Source of the DNA: Mediterranea massiliensis
Lineage (GTDB): Bacteria; Bacteroidota; Bacteroidia; Bacteroidales; Bacteroidaceae
NCBI GenBank assembly: GCA_015060685.1
Contig: SUXZ01000018.1
Coordinates: 1 to 60,315 of the forward strand
DNA length: 60,315 bases
Reading direction: 5' to 3'
In this document: positions 49,988 to 59,797 of the stretch, piece by piece
Numbering within the stretch: the stretch's first letter is position 1
Layout: each line of letters begins with the position of its first letter
Position numbers and translations under genes: made by a program
Notes under the pieces: generated by a model
What the model was told of the DNA's origin: nothing
Seen by the model: the letters and a program-made list of their open reading frames with translations, nothing else
Database searches by the model: none

Positions 49988-51514
49988 CTATTTTATTACT
50001 TCCAATGCACGGGCAATGCGTGCAATAGTTTCTTCCTTACCAAGAAGTTCGGTAATATCGAACATGTGAGGTCCCTTACATTCGCCCACAACGGCCAGAC
50101 GGAATGCATTCATTACATTGCCCATGTGGTAACCCTTTTCAGTAATCCAACCTATCACAACATCCTCACTTGGTTTGCTTTCGAAATTATCCATCCCTTG
50201 AAGCAAAGCAATCAGTTCGTTCATGATAGCAGGAGTATCTTCTTTCCAACGTTTCTTCACATCCTTCTCGGCATAGCTTGTAGGTGTCTCGAAGAAGAAA
50301 CGGGCTTGATTCCACAGTTCTTTCACAAAGTTTACACGGCCTTTAACAAGCGACACAACCGTAGTGATGTATGCATCGCTATATTTTGAGAGGTCAACAC
50401 CTTGTTGAACAAGTACCGGTTTAAATAGCTCGGCCAATTCGGCATCACTCTTTTGGAGGATGTATTCATGGTTGAACCAAATACCTTTTTTATAGTCGAA
50501 CTTTGCACCCGCCTTTGAGCAACGACTTAAATCGAACAACTTAATAAGTTCGTCCATCGACATCAGTTCCTGATCATTTCCCGGGTTCCAACCCAACAAG
50601 GCCAGGAAGTTGATAACTGCTTCGGGCAGATAACCCGATTCGCGATAACCAGAAGAAATATCACCGGTCTTGGGGTCGTGCCATTCCAGTGGGAAAACGG
50701 GGAATCCCAAACGGTCGCCATCGCGTTTACTCAATTTTCCATTACCTTCGGGTTTCAACAGCAAAGGTAAGTGTGCAAATTGTGGCATGGTATCAGCCCA
50801 ACCAAAAGCACGATACAACAGCACATGAAGCGGTGCTGAAGGCAACCATTCCTCACCACGTATTACATGTGAGACCTCCATCAGATGGTCGTCCACAATA
50901 TTCGCCAAGTGATAGGTTGGCAACTCATCTGCCGACTTATAAAGAACTTTATCGTCCAAGATAGAAGAGTTGATAACCACATCCCCACGAATCAAGTCGT
51001 TTACATGAATATCCTCGTTGGGCTCAATCTTGAAACGGACAACGTATTGCTTACCTTCGGCAATCAAAGCATCCACCTCTTCTTTCGAAAGCGTCAATGA
51101 ATTGCGCATTTGCAAACGGGTAGAGGCATCGTATTGGAAGTTTGCAATCTCCTGACGTTTGGCATCCAGCTCTTCCGGTGTATCGAAAGCGATGTATGCC
51201 TTATCAGCATCAAGCAACACCTTTACATACTTCTTATAAATATCACGACGCTCAGATTGGCGATATGGGCCATGTTCACCACCGAAACTTACTCCTTCAT
51301 CAAAAGGAATACCCAGCCATTTGAACGAGTCAATAATGTACTCTTCTGCACCCGGCACAAAACGATTGGAATCGGTATCTTCTATACGAAAAATAAACTC
51401 ACCACCGTGCTGACGAGCAAACAGATAATTATATAATGCGGTGCGCACACCACCAATATGCAAAGCTCCCGTAGGACTGGGTGCAAAACGCACTCTAACC
51501 TTTCTTTCCGTCAT
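49988..51514 (-). CDS. gltX: glutamyl-tRNA synthetase
   Basis: A class I synthetase of 508 residues. The HIGH motif is HIGG (19-22) in [19 protein letters not shown]; the KMSKS motif is KLSKRDG (about 260-266). Start at the ATG 51512-51514 ([13 protein letters not shown]) rather than a TTG four codons upstream. It is transcribed with waaA and diverges from the HD-domain gene. Confidence 0.97.
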   Translation of the reverse strand: MTERKVRVRFAPSPTGALHIGGVRTALYNYLFARQHGGEFIFRIEDTDSNRFVPGAEEYIIDSFKWLGIPFDEGVSFGGEHGPYRQSERRDIYKKYVKVLLDADKAYIAFDTPEELDAKRQEIANFQYDASTRLQMRNSLTLSKEEVDALIAEGKQYVVRFKIEPNEDIHVNDLIRGDVVINSSILDDKVLYKSADELPTYHLANIVDDHLMEVSHVIRGEEWLPSAPLHVLLYRAFGWADTMPQFAHLPLLLKPEGNGKLSKRDGDRLGFPVFPLEWHDPKTGDISSGYRESGYLPEAVINFLALLGWNPGNDQELMSMDELIKLFDLSRCSKAGAKFDYKKGIWFNHEYILQKSDAELAELFKPVLVQQGVDLSKYSDAYITTVVSLVKGRVNFVKELWNQARFFFETPTSYAEKDVKKRWKEDTPAIMNELIALLQGMDNFESKPSEDVVIGWITEKGYHMGNVMNAFRLAVVGECKGPHMFDITELLGKEETIARIARALEVIK

Positions 51515-51544
51515 AAAAACACTCAACTTTTATATATTAGGTCG

Positions 51545-51552
51545 CAAAAATA
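51545..51552 (-). promoter_or_regulatory. -7 element of the gltX promoter
   Basis: TATTTTTG on the minus strand matches TAnnTTTG; no good -33 is seen in the T-rich sequence upstream. It lies about 30 bases before gltX in the divergent gap 51515-51610. Confidence 0.5.
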
Positions 51553-51610
51553 GCCTTTTTTTTCCATACTATTGTTTTTTTTCGTACTTTTCGCAAAAAT
51601 TTCAAGATTT

Positions 51611-53671
51611 ATGAAACATACAAGGGATAAAAAGAGCATTTTCAATAAAGATTTGCTATACAAAGCGCTTATTTTCATCGTATCAGTAAGCCTCATAACC
51701 TATTTCCTGCCAAGAGATAGCAAGTTCAACTATCAGTATGACATCAACAAGCCTTGGCGATATGGCCAACAAATTGCGACTTTCGATTTTCCGATATACA
51801 AATCGGAACAGCTGGTAAAAAAAGAGCAAGACAGTTTATTGGCGCATTTTCATCCCTACTATCAGCAAAGCACGACGGTTAAAGATGATGCCCTCAAGAA
51901 ACTAAGAATTGACTATCAGACCCATTTACATAACATCATGCCCTCTCAAAGTTATTTGACACATCTTGTCCAACAACTTGAAAAGGTTTATGATAATGGC
52001 ATAATAGCCACCGAGCAACAGATGCAGCTCAACAAAGACAGCATCAGTTCCATCATGGTTGTTCACGAGAAACTGGCTACCCAACGAAGCACATCGGATC
52101 TACTATCCGTAAAGGATGCCTACACCAAAGTATTGTATAGCGATACGCTGCGCTATCGGAACGACATCCTACAACGATGCAACCTCAACGAGTATATTTA
52201 CCCCAATCTTATCTTCGATGAAACCCGAACAGAAAGTGCAAAGAAAGAATTGCTCGAAACCTATCCTTGGGCAAATGGCATGGTTCAAAGCGGGCAACGA
52301 ATCATCGACCGAGGAGAAATTGTTACCGAAGAGATTTTCAATATATTGGAAAGTCTGAAAAAGGAATCCATCAAGCGTAACGATTCAATTGGACAGAAGC
52401 ATTTCATTTTAGGCGGACAAATCCTAACCGTAAGCATCCTGATTTTGTGCTTCATCATCTTCACAACCCTTTTCCGCCAAAAGTATTATGCACGCAAACG
52501 AAACATCTTATTGGTATTTGCACTCATTACACTCTATTGCGTAACAACCGGCATCATGGTTTCCAAGAATTTCTTGAATGTAAACATCCTGCCCTATGCC
52601 ATGCTACCCATCATTATACGCGTCTTCCTCGATTCGCGGACTGCATTCATGGCACACGTCACCACCATACTTATATGCTCCGTTTGTTTGCGCTATCCAT
52701 ACGAGTTTATCTTATTACAATTGACAACCGGCATGGTTGCCATCTATAGCTTGCGCGAATTGACTCAACGCTCACAACTCTTCCGTACAGCATTCATTAT
52801 CTTGCTGACATACAGCTTGGTATATTTTGCCTATGAGTTAAACACCGAAAGCGACTTAACCAAACTCAATTGGAGCATGTACATCTACTTCTGCATCAAT
52901 TGCACATTGGTTCTATTTGCCTATCCGCTATTGTTCATGCTTGAAAAGACCTTTGGTTTCACTTCCGATGTTACCTTGGTAGAGTTGTCCAACATCAATA
53001 ATCCGTTGTTGCGCCAGATGTCGGAAACCGTACCGGGTACATTCCAACACTCCATGCAAGTAGCCAACCTTGCGGCAGAGGTGGCCAACCACATTGGAGC
53101 AAAAAGCCAACTTGTACGAACCGGTGCATTGTATCATGACATCGGCAAGATGGAACGTCCTGCCTTCTTTACCGAAAACCAATCAGGAAACATGAATCCG
53201 CACAAACGATTAAAATACGAGCAAAGTGCAAAGGTGGTTATCAACCATGTGCTTGATGGCATAAAATTAGCAGAGAAATACAACTTGCCTAAAGTGATTA
53301 AAGATTTCATCACTACCCACCATGGCAAGGGAGTAACCAAATACTTCTATATCTCCTGGAAGAACGAACACCCCGATGAAGAGATAGACGAAACCCTGTT
53401 CACCTATCCCGGTCCTAATCCGTTCACCAAAGAGCAGGCTATCCTGATGATGGCCGATGCCGTGGAAGCCGCTTCGCGAAGTTTAGCCGAATACACCGAA
53501 GAGAGCATCAGTTCATTGGTGGACAAGATTATCGACGGCCAAGTAAACGATGAATACTTCAAGGAGTGCCCCATCACATTCTTGGATATCGCTACCGCCA
53601 AAGCCGTATTTAAGGAGAAGTTGAAGATTATCTATCACACTCGCATCAGCTATCCAGAGATGAACAAGTAG
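51611..53671 (+). CDS. 7TM-HD family phosphodiesterase (PgpH-like)
   Basis: A membrane protein of about 686 residues. TM1 (about 15-35) is followed by an extracytoplasmic domain (to about 260), a seven-helix membrane block (about 265-450) and a cytoplasmic HD domain with ALYHDIGKMERPAFF (about 507-520), THHGKG and MMADAVEAASR. PgpH of Listeria hydrolyses c-di-AMP; the same substrate is inferred here. Start at 51611 (MKHTRDKKSIFNKDLL) because the upstream 13 residues are encoded by T-rich promoter-like DNA. Its last 26 bases overlap the convergent phosphatase gene. Confidence 0.9.
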   Translation: MKHTRDKKSIFNKDLLYKALIFIVSVSLITYFLPRDSKFNYQYDINKPWRYGQQIATFDFPIYKSEQLVKKEQDSLLAHFHPYYQQSTTVKDDALKKLRIDYQTHLHNIMPSQSYLTHLVQQLEKVYDNGIIATEQQMQLNKDSISSIMVVHEKLATQRSTSDLLSVKDAYTKVLYSDTLRYRNDILQRCNLNEYIYPNLIFDETRTESAKKELLETYPWANGMVQSGQRIIDRGEIVTEEIFNILESLKKESIKRNDSIGQKHFILGGQILTVSILILCFIIFTTLFRQKYYARKRNILLVFALITLYCVTTGIMVSKNFLNVNILPYAMLPIIIRVFLDSRTAFMAHVTTILICSVCLRYPYEFILLQLTTGMVAIYSLRELTQRSQLFRTAFIILLTYSLVYFAYELNTESDLTKLNWSMYIYFCINCTLVLFAYPLLFMLEKTFGFTSDVTLVELSNINNPLLRQMSETVPGTFQHSMQVANLAAEVANHIGAKSQLVRTGALYHDIGKMERPAFFTENQSGNMNPHKRLKYEQSAKVVINHVLDGIKLAEKYNLPKVIKDFITTHHGKGVTKYFYISWKNEHPDEEIDETLFTYPGPNPFTKEQAILMMADAVEAASRSLAEYTEESISSLVDKIIDGQVNDEYFKECPITFLDIATAKAVFKEKLKIIYHTRISYPEMNK

Positions 53672-54131
53672 CCAGCAGACCGGCACAAGCATCTTCGAGC
53701 AAATCAAGTACATGCTCAAATCCTTCTGCCCCTCCATAGTATGGATCAGGTACATAGTCGGCATGGGTAAAGCGCGTACAATAATCGGTCATCCGCTTGA
53801 TTTTCCGACACGCTTCGAGCGATGGCGCACGCTCTTTCAAATCGTCTATATTGCGATCATCCATGCCGATAATCAAATCGAAATCAAAGAAGTCGTCCGT
53901 ACAGACGGGGCGTGAACGATGTACCAAATTATATCCTCTTCGTGAGGCATGTGCACGCATTCGGCTATCAGGCAATTCGCCTTGATGGTAACTTAAGATT
54001 CCGGCCGAGTCGATAACAAATTCACTCTCACGGCCGGCATCTTTCACCAATTTACGCATAATACCTTCTGCCGATGACGAGCGACAGATATTCCCCAAGC
54101 AAACAAACAATATACGCTTCTTATTCTCCAT
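53646..54131 (-). CDS. low-molecular-weight protein tyrosine phosphatase
   Basis: A 161-residue phosphatase. The P-loop CLGNICRSS has Cys11 and Arg17 (CX5R), and the general acid lies in DPYYGG (about 125-130). Such enzymes often act on BY-kinases of capsule assembly or on protein arginine phosphates. It is the last gene of priA-murA-murB-ptp, 7 bases after murB, and its 3' end overlaps the PgpH-like gene by 26 bases. Confidence 0.93.
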   Translation of the reverse strand: MENKKRILFVCLGNICRSSSAEGIMRKLVKDAGRESEFVIDSAGILSYHQGELPDSRMRAHASRRGYNLVHRSRPVCTDDFFDFDLIIGMDDRNIDDLKERAPSLEACRKIKRMTDYCTRFTHADYVPDPYYGGAEGFEHVLDLLEDACAGLLATCSSLDS

Positions 54132-54138
54132 TTCGTTA

Positions 54139-55152
54139 TCAATCCTTACCGATTACATTTACCTCGCGATGCATTTCCACACCAAATTGTGCCCAAACAT
54201 CTCTAATAATCTGCTCAGAAAGTTCATACACCTCCCGGCCTGTAGCATTACCTTTATTAATCAACACAAGTGCTTGTTTTTCGTAAACGGCTGCATTACC
54301 AAGGCTCTTACCTTTCCATCCACACATTTGAATGAGCCAACCACCCGACAACTTAACCTTATCCTCCTTAAACGGGAAATGAGGCATATCGGGATAGCGT
54401 TGCAACAACTCATTGAATTTGTCTATGCCTACCACAGGATTCGTAAAAAAGCTTCCGGCATTGCCATATTGGTGATAATCGGGCAACTTGCTATTCCTAA
54501 GGTCGATTACCGCTTTCCGCAAGCGTTTCAATGTGCAAGGCTCGTCGCCCAACTCATTCAACAACCCTTTATAAGAGAGATTGAATGCGGGCTGCTTACT
54601 CAACTTGAAGGTTACTTCCACAACCGCCCACACCTTCATCTCCGGCAATTTGAAACAAGAGAAGCGATAATCGTACTGACAATCGGCATGGAAAAACGTA
54701 CGCTCTTCACCCGTGAGTAGGTTAACGGCCTTGAGCGACACCAGCAAATCCTTTACTTCCACTCCATACGCACCAATATTCTGGACGGCCGCACTACCCA
54801 CTTCACCCGGTATCAGCGAAAGGTTCTCTGCGCCATACCACTCCTGTTCCACACAATAGGCCACAAAATCGTCCCAACAAACCCCGGCTCCAACACGCAC
54901 AAGGATGTCGTTATCGGTTTCCTCCACCGGTTGAATGTAGCAAATGGCCGAATGCAACATCGTGCCATCAAAGTCGCCCACGAAAAGCAGATTGCTACCT
55001 GCTCCAATGTGCAGGAAAGGGCGCTGGATGTCGCCCGATGCGATAAGTTCTTTCAACTCATCCACCGAATTATATTCAACAAACAATTTTGTTTGCTGAT
55101 CTATCCCAAACGTATTGTGCGGCTTGACGGAATATGCTTTTTCTATTCTCAT
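54139..55152 (-). CDS. murB: UDP-N-acetylenolpyruvoylglucosamine reductase
   Basis: A 337-residue FAD enzyme that reduces the MurA product to UDP-MurNAc in the cytoplasm. FAD-binding motifs GAGSNLLFVGDFDGTML and IPGEVGSAAVQNIGAYGVE are present, as is the catalytic Ser in GNAGSFFTNP. Its form is type I (E. coli-like). It overlaps the murA stop by 4 bases (ATGA), suggesting translational coupling. Confidence 0.97.
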   Translation of the reverse strand: MRIEKAYSVKPHNTFGIDQQTKLFVEYNSVDELKELIASGDIQRPFLHIGAGSNLLFVGDFDGTMLHSAICYIQPVEETDNDILVRVGAGVCWDDFVAYCVEQEWYGAENLSLIPGEVGSAAVQNIGAYGVEVKDLLVSLKAVNLLTGEERTFFHADCQYDYRFSCFKLPEMKVWAVVEVTFKLSKQPAFNLSYKGLLNELGDEPCTLKRLRKAVIDLRNSKLPDYHQYGNAGSFFTNPVVGIDKFNELLQRYPDMPHFPFKEDKVKLSGGWLIQMCGWKGKSLGNAAVYEKQALVLINKGNATGREVYELSEQIIRDVWAQFGVEMHREVNVIGKD

Positions 55153-56453
55153 AATCGTGTAATTTTGGCACCTAAAGCATTCAGACGCTGTTCGATATGC
55201 TCATAGCCACGGTCAATTTGTTCGATGTTACTGATTCGGCTCACACCTTGTGCGCTCATGGCGGCAATAAGCAGGGCTATACCGGCACGGATATCGGGCG
55301 ACTCCATGGTTCCGCATTTAAGGTTGTGCGTTTGGTCGTGACCGATGACAACGGCACGGTGCGGGTCGCACAAAATGATTTGCGCACCCATGTCAATCAA
55401 TTTGTCCACAAAGAACAAGCGGCTTTCGAACATCTTCTGATGAATCAGCACACTACCCTTTGCCTGGGTTGCCACAACCAGCATCACGCTCAGTAAGTCG
55501 GGTGTCAATCCTGGCCAAGGCGCATCGGCAATGGTCATAATCGAGCCATCCATGCAAGTCTCAATCTCGTAATGCTCTTGCGCCGGAATGTAAATGTCAT
55601 CACCTTGTTGCTCAAGGCGAATACCCAATCGGCGGAATTGCTCGGGGATGATGCCCAAATCGTTGTAAGACACATTCTTTATGGTCAGTTCGCTTCGCGT
55701 CATAGCCGCCATGCCGATAAAGCTGCCCACCTCAATCATATCGGGCAAGATGGTATGTTCGGTACCCTTCAACTCCTTCACCCCTTCGATGTGCAACAAG
55801 TTCGAACCGATGCCGTCGATTTTTGCCCCCATGCGCACCAACATCTTGCATAGTTGTTGCACATAAGGCTCGCATGCAGCATTGTAGATGGTCGTCTTGC
55901 CTTCGGCCATCACCGCGGCCATCACCACGTTGGCCGTACCGGTTACCGAAGCCTCATCGAGCAGGATGTAGGTGCCGGTAAGCTTGTCTGCCAAGATTTC
56001 GCACGCACCGCTTTGGTCGTTATAGTGAAGCTCGGCACCCAGCTTTCTCATGCCCAAGAAATGGGTATCCAGTTTCCGACGTCCAATCTTATCGCCACCG
56101 GGTTGAGGGATAACCGCCCTTCCCAACCGTGCCAGAAGCGGGCCGGTAAGCATGATGCTACCTCTTAACGAACGGCTACGCAACAGGTAGTCGGGGCCGG
56201 TCAGGAAACTTTCGTTCAAGTTGTTTGCCTTGAAACTATATCTGTTTGGCGACAACTTATTCACCTCCACTCCCGATTCAGCCAGAAGTTGAATCAAGTT
56301 GTTCACATCCAATATGTCTGGTATGTTATTCACTATCACCTCTTCAGAGGTTAACAATGTGGCGCACAGAATTTGAAGCGCTTCGTTTTTGGCGCCTTGC
56401 GGGGTAATTGTTCCGCTCAACCGGTGTCCACCTTCTACAATAAATGATGCCAT
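55149..56453 (-). CDS. murA: UDP-N-acetylglucosamine 1-carboxyvinyltransferase with Asp in place of the reactive Cys
   Basis: A 434-residue enzyme for the first committed step of peptidoglycan synthesis. Lys22 (AKNEAL) and the loop PQPGGDKIGRRKLDTHFL are clear. In E. coli the loop has Cys115 at the position where this protein has Asp121; Asp there keeps activity but prevents covalent attack by fosfomycin, as known for mycobacterial and chlamydial MurA. It is 21 bases after priA and overlaps murB. Confidence 0.96.
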   Translation of the reverse strand: MASFIVEGGHRLSGTITPQGAKNEALQILCATLLTSEEVIVNNIPDILDVNNLIQLLAESGVEVNKLSPNRYSFKANNLNESFLTGPDYLLRSRSLRGSIMLTGPLLARLGRAVIPQPGGDKIGRRKLDTHFLGMRKLGAELHYNDQSGACEILADKLTGTYILLDEASVTGTANVVMAAVMAEGKTTIYNAACEPYVQQLCKMLVRMGAKIDGIGSNLLHIEGVKELKGTEHTILPDMIEVGSFIGMAAMTRSELTIKNVSYNDLGIIPEQFRRLGIRLEQQGDDIYIPAQEHYEIETCMDGSIMTIADAPWPGLTPDLLSVMLVVATQAKGSVLIHQKMFESRLFFVDKLIDMGAQIILCDPHRAVVIGHDQTHNLKCGTMESPDIRAGIALLIAAMSAQGVSRISNIEQIDRGYEHIEQRLNALGAKITRL

Positions 56454-56474
56454 AGAGTTAATGTGTTTATATGG

Positions 56475-58937
56475 TTACATAGGATCTACATCGTAATATA
56501 CTATCAACGACTTAAAGCGATCTTCGGACAGCATCTCCCGTTGCACTTCGGATAGTACTTGACGGACACGAGCCATCGAAGCCGTTGATTCTATTTTGAT
56601 AATCAGTTTTTTAATATATAGGGTTTGTACCCTTGCCACAGAAGGTTTGTCGGGACCTAACACCCGGGAAGCCCCCAACCGCTCGCGCAACTTTACGCCC
56701 ATGGTTTGCGACATCAAGTCGAGCAAGCGTTCGTTCTTATTCTTCAGATAGACATATATCATCCGATAGTAGGGAGGATAGCGAAACATCTTCCGCTCGG
56801 CCATCTCGTGATTTACCATACCCTCGAAATTATTCTCCATTACTTGAGGAATGATTGGATGATCGATGCTCTTGGTTTGCAACACCACCCGTCCGCGTTT
56901 GTTTTTCCGTCCGGCGCGTCCGGCCACTTGAGCCATCAGCTGATAAGCGCGTTCGTAGGCGCGGAAGTCGGGAAAGTTCAGCATGGTGTCGGCATTCAAG
57001 ATACCCACCACACTGACATTATCAAAATCCAGCCCCTTCGATACCATCTGTGTGCCGATCAGTATCCGTGTCTCTCCGGATTGGAATCCGTCGATGAGCC
57101 GCTCGTATGCGGTGCGGGTGCGTGTAGTGTCCAAATCCATCCGTGCCACTTTTACATCGGGGAAGAGGGCTTGCACCTCGGTTTCTATCTTCTCGGTACC
57201 AAACCCGCGGTTGCGCAAATCGGCACCTTCGCAAGCAGGGCATTTCTTTGGCAAGGGGGTGGTGTATCCGCAATAGTGGCAAGTCAACTGGTTCAAGCCT
57301 TTATGATAGGTCAGACTAACATCGCAATCCTTGCACTTGGGCACCCAGCCGCATGTGTGGCACTCTATCATCGGAGCAAATCCGCGCCGGTTCTGGAAAA
57401 GTATCACCTGTTCGTTCTGTTCCAACGCCTCGCGCATATACTGAATCAGCAAGGGCGAGAACGCACCATTCATCCGTTTCTTGCGATACAGCTCCTTGAT
57501 GTCCACCGGTACGATTTCGGGCAACTGTATCTCTTTGTGCCGCTCGGTCAAGGTGGCCAGGCCATACTTGCCTTGCTGCACGTTATACCAGCTATCCACC
57601 GATGGAGTGGCGGTACCCAATAGCGTTTTGGCACCTACCATCGAAGCCAATACAATGGCTGCATTGCGTGCATGATAGCGAGGCGCGGGGTCTTGTTGCT
57701 TGAAGGTGTTTTCGTGCTCTTCGTCCACTATCACCAAGCCTAAGTTTTGGAAAGGCAGGAAGAGGGACGAGCGCACACCCAATATGATGTTATAAGGATT
57801 GTCTGATAGTTGCTTTTTCCAGATTTCCACTCGCTCGGCATCGGGGAATTTGGAGTGATACACACCTAATTGGTTGCCGAACACACTCCTTAACCGATTG
57901 GTAATCTGCGTAGTCAACGCTATTTCGGGCAATAGGTATAGCACCTGTTTGCCTTGTTGGATAGCATCTGCTATGAGGTGTATGTATATTTCGGTCTTTC
58001 CGCTCGAAGTTACACCATGAAGCAGGCACACATTCTTTTCGCCGAATTGTTGCTTTATTTGTTCAAGCGCCTTCTGCTGGTGCTGGTTCAGCACGTTCAT
58101 CGGCACAACCTCTTGCGCCTCACCACCATCCAAACGGCCCACTTCGAATTGATAGAGCTCGAAGAGCTGTTTTTCCACCATAGCATTGAAGGCCGAAGGC
58201 GATGCTGCTACGCGATGTAGCAATTGTTTCTTCGAGACTTCGCGCGGATTGGGGCCGAGGATAGCCGACATTTCCACGTATGCCATGAGCAAATCCAGTT
58301 GCTTGGGTGCGCGTGCCAACTCATCAAACAAACGTTTGATGGCCTCTTCGTTTCTGACGGCTTCGGCAAGCCTGACGCGGGTTTCAAAACGTGGTTTGTA
58401 GTTGTTCTTCAACTCCTCTTTCACGAAGATGGCCCCTTTCTCTATCAGCGACTTGATTTGAGGAAGTATCTGCTTCATGTTCAACTCGCGTTCAAGGGCC
58501 GTAACGGTTTGCTCGGTGTTGTTCTCCAAGGCTTCGAATATCTGCTCTTCTCGTGGAGTCAACGGTTCGTTTGCTTCGAAATCGGGATTGCACGTTACTA
58601 CGGTTTCGCTTTCCAACTTCAAGCCCGACGGAAGAGCCGCCTTCAGCACATCGCCTTGCGTGCAAAGGTAGTAATCGGCCAACCAGCTCCATAATTTGAA
58701 CTGATTGGGCAATAATATCGGTGAGGAATCGAGCAGAGAAGTAACCGTTTTCACCTCATACCCTTGCGGTTTCTCATGATGGACAGCACTTACAATGGCC
58801 GTATAATATTTTTTCCGGCCAAAGGGCACAACCACCCTGGCCCCTATCTGCACATCGTCGGCAAACTCCGGGGGCAATGCATAGGTAAAGCAGCTATGCA
58901 ACGGCAAGGGCAATATAACATCCACGTATTTCTCCAT
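56475..58937 (-). CDS. priA: primosomal replication-restart helicase PriA
   Basis: An 820-residue superfamily 2 helicase. An N-terminal 3'-DNA-end-binding domain (about 1-100), the Walker A HGVTSSGKTEIY (about 308-320), DEEH (IVDEEHENTFKQ), the zinc cluster CHTCGWVPKCKDCDVS and CHYCGYTTPLPKKCPACEG (about 525-570), and helicase motifs TQMVSKGLDF and QVAGRAGRKNKRGRV are present. It leads the operon with murA, murB and ptp; its leader runs into the repeat cluster, which supplies a TATCTTTG -7 element. Confidence 0.98.
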   Translation of the reverse strand: MEKYVDVILPLPLHSCFTYALPPEFADDVQIGARVVVPFGRKKYYTAIVSAVHHEKPQGYEVKTVTSLLDSSPILLPNQFKLWSWLADYYLCTQGDVLKAALPSGLKLESETVVTCNPDFEANEPLTPREEQIFEALENNTEQTVTALERELNMKQILPQIKSLIEKGAIFVKEELKNNYKPRFETRVRLAEAVRNEEAIKRLFDELARAPKQLDLLMAYVEMSAILGPNPREVSKKQLLHRVAASPSAFNAMVEKQLFELYQFEVGRLDGGEAQEVVPMNVLNQHQQKALEQIKQQFGEKNVCLLHGVTSSGKTEIYIHLIADAIQQGKQVLYLLPEIALTTQITNRLRSVFGNQLGVYHSKFPDAERVEIWKKQLSDNPYNIILGVRSSLFLPFQNLGLVIVDEEHENTFKQQDPAPRYHARNAAIVLASMVGAKTLLGTATPSVDSWYNVQQGKYGLATLTERHKEIQLPEIVPVDIKELYRKKRMNGAFSPLLIQYMREALEQNEQVILFQNRRGFAPMIECHTCGWVPKCKDCDVSLTYHKGLNQLTCHYCGYTTPLPKKCPACEGADLRNRGFGTEKIETEVQALFPDVKVARMDLDTTRTRTAYERLIDGFQSGETRILIGTQMVSKGLDFDNVSVVGILNADTMLNFPDFRAYERAYQLMAQVAGRAGRKNKRGRVVLQTKSIDHPIIPQVMENNFEGMVNHEMAERKMFRYPPYYRMIYVYLKNKNERLLDLMSQTMGVKLRERLGASRVLGPDKPSVARVQTLYIKKLIIKIESTASMARVRQVLSEVQREMLSEDRFKSLIVYYDVDPM

Positions 58938-58943
58938 CGGTTA

Positions 58944-58951
58944 CAAAGATA
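58944..58951 (-). promoter_or_regulatory. repeat-borne -7 element of the priA operon
   Basis: TATCTTTG on the minus strand, 7 bases before the priA ATG, fits TAnnTTTG but is so close that it may give a nearly leaderless mRNA. It is the edge of the first repeat unit. A further upstream promoter is possible. Confidence 0.4.
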
Positions 58952-59215
58952 GTGCAAGCCGAGAGAAGAAAAAAGAAGTTTACTTATTTTTTTCTTCCGA
59001 GGCGAAGTCTATCTTATCTAAAGATAGTGCAAGCCGAGCGAAATACAAAACGAAAACAATGTTTTCAGTTTTTATTTCCGAGGCGCAGCCTATCTTGGGC
59101 AACGCCAAAGTGTGCAAGCCGAGAGAAGAAAAAAGAAGTTTACTTATTTTTTTCTTCCGAGACGAAGCCTATCTTGGGCAACGCCAAAGTATGCAAGCCG
59201 AGAGAAGAACAAAAC
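58945..59215. repeat. cluster of four palindromic repeat units (left group)
   Basis: Units at 58945-59015, 59021-59096, 59107-59175 and a partial one at 59186-59215. Each opens with AAGATAG or AAAGTGTG then TGCAAGCCGAG, and closes with TCCGAGGCGAAG then CCTATCTT. Units 1 and 3 share the centre AGAAGTTTACTTATTTTTTT; unit 2 has a different centre that is also self-complementary (GAAAACAATGTTTTC). GGGCAACGCC joins unit 2 to 3 and 3 to 4. This fills the gap 58938-59302 up to the next terminator. Confidence 0.85.
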
Positions 59216-59245
59216 AACCACGGATATTATGAATAATACAAGAAC

Positions 59246-59288
59246 TAAAAAAGACTGACTAATCAGTTTAAAAACATTTAGTCAGTCT
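59246..59288 (-). terminator. intrinsic terminator of the AT-rich orphan gene
   Basis: AGACTGACTAA (59252-59262) and TTAGTCAGTCT (59278-59288) are exact 11-bp arms, followed on the minus strand by TTTTTT (59247-59252). It is 14 bases after the stop at 59303. Confidence 0.85.
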
Positions 59289-59302
59289 CTAAAAAAATGT
59301 AT

Positions 59303-59722
59303 TTATTCTATTTGTTTTAATGCTATCAACAATTTTTCTTTTGTTTTCTTATATCCTCTTATTTTTGCCAAATTATTTATTAGTCCATTCCTATCAAACT
59401 TATCACTAATTGGATGAATGATTTCTTTCAAAACATAATCCATATAATCCGAATTATTATCAACTGCCCGAATGAGTTGTTTAAGATTGTATTTATCCGC
59501 AAACAAATAAATCATAGCATTGCTTCTGGACTCAGATAGTTCAACGTTATTTATCCAACATGAATTTTCATAAGATTGTAAAAGCAAGGATACTTCTTTT
59601 ACAGATAACCTTTCTGCATTTTCAGCTTTATGTATAATAGCATAAATTGTTTTTAATGAATCTGTTTGCAAGTTTGAAAACAGATTAAACAACAAACAAA
59701 TAAATAGACCATTCAACTTCAT
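59303..59722 (-). CDS. small AT-rich protein of unknown function with a signal-like N-terminus
   Basis: I do not recognise this 139-residue protein. Residues 1-18 (MKLNGLFICLLFNLFSNLQT) look like a signal peptide or membrane anchor. The rest is helical and rich in Leu, Ile, Asn and Lys, with a Lys-rich end (RGYKKTKEKLLIALKQIE), suggesting a helical-repeat fold. It is more AT-rich than its neighbours, lies between two groups of the same repeat, and has its own terminator, so it looks acquired. Confidence 0.65.
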   Translation of the reverse strand: MKLNGLFICLLFNLFSNLQTDSLKTIYAIIHKAENAERLSVKEVSLLLQSYENSCWINNVELSESRSNAMIYLFADKYNLKQLIRAVDNNSDYMDYVLKEIIHPISDKFDRNGLINNLAKIRGYKKTKEKLLIALKQIE

Positions 59723-59789
59723 ACTTCCTATTTCCGTATTTCACCTTACAATATATTTCCTTTGTATTTACAAACGTAACTACTTGGGA

Positions 59790-59797
59790 CAAAGATA
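59790..59797 (-). promoter_or_regulatory. repeat-borne -7 element of the orphan gene
   Basis: TATCTTTG on the minus strand at the edge of repeat unit 5, about 68 bases before the orphan ATG. No clear TTTG was found at the -33 position. Confidence 0.45.

Noticed and set aside
56706..57623. 305-codon plus-strand frame opposite priA
   Set aside because: Antisense to the conserved helicase core and zinc cluster.
58952..59236. 94-codon plus-strand frame with internal peptide repeats
   Set aside because: Its repeats are the translation of the palindromic DNA units, with no start signal.
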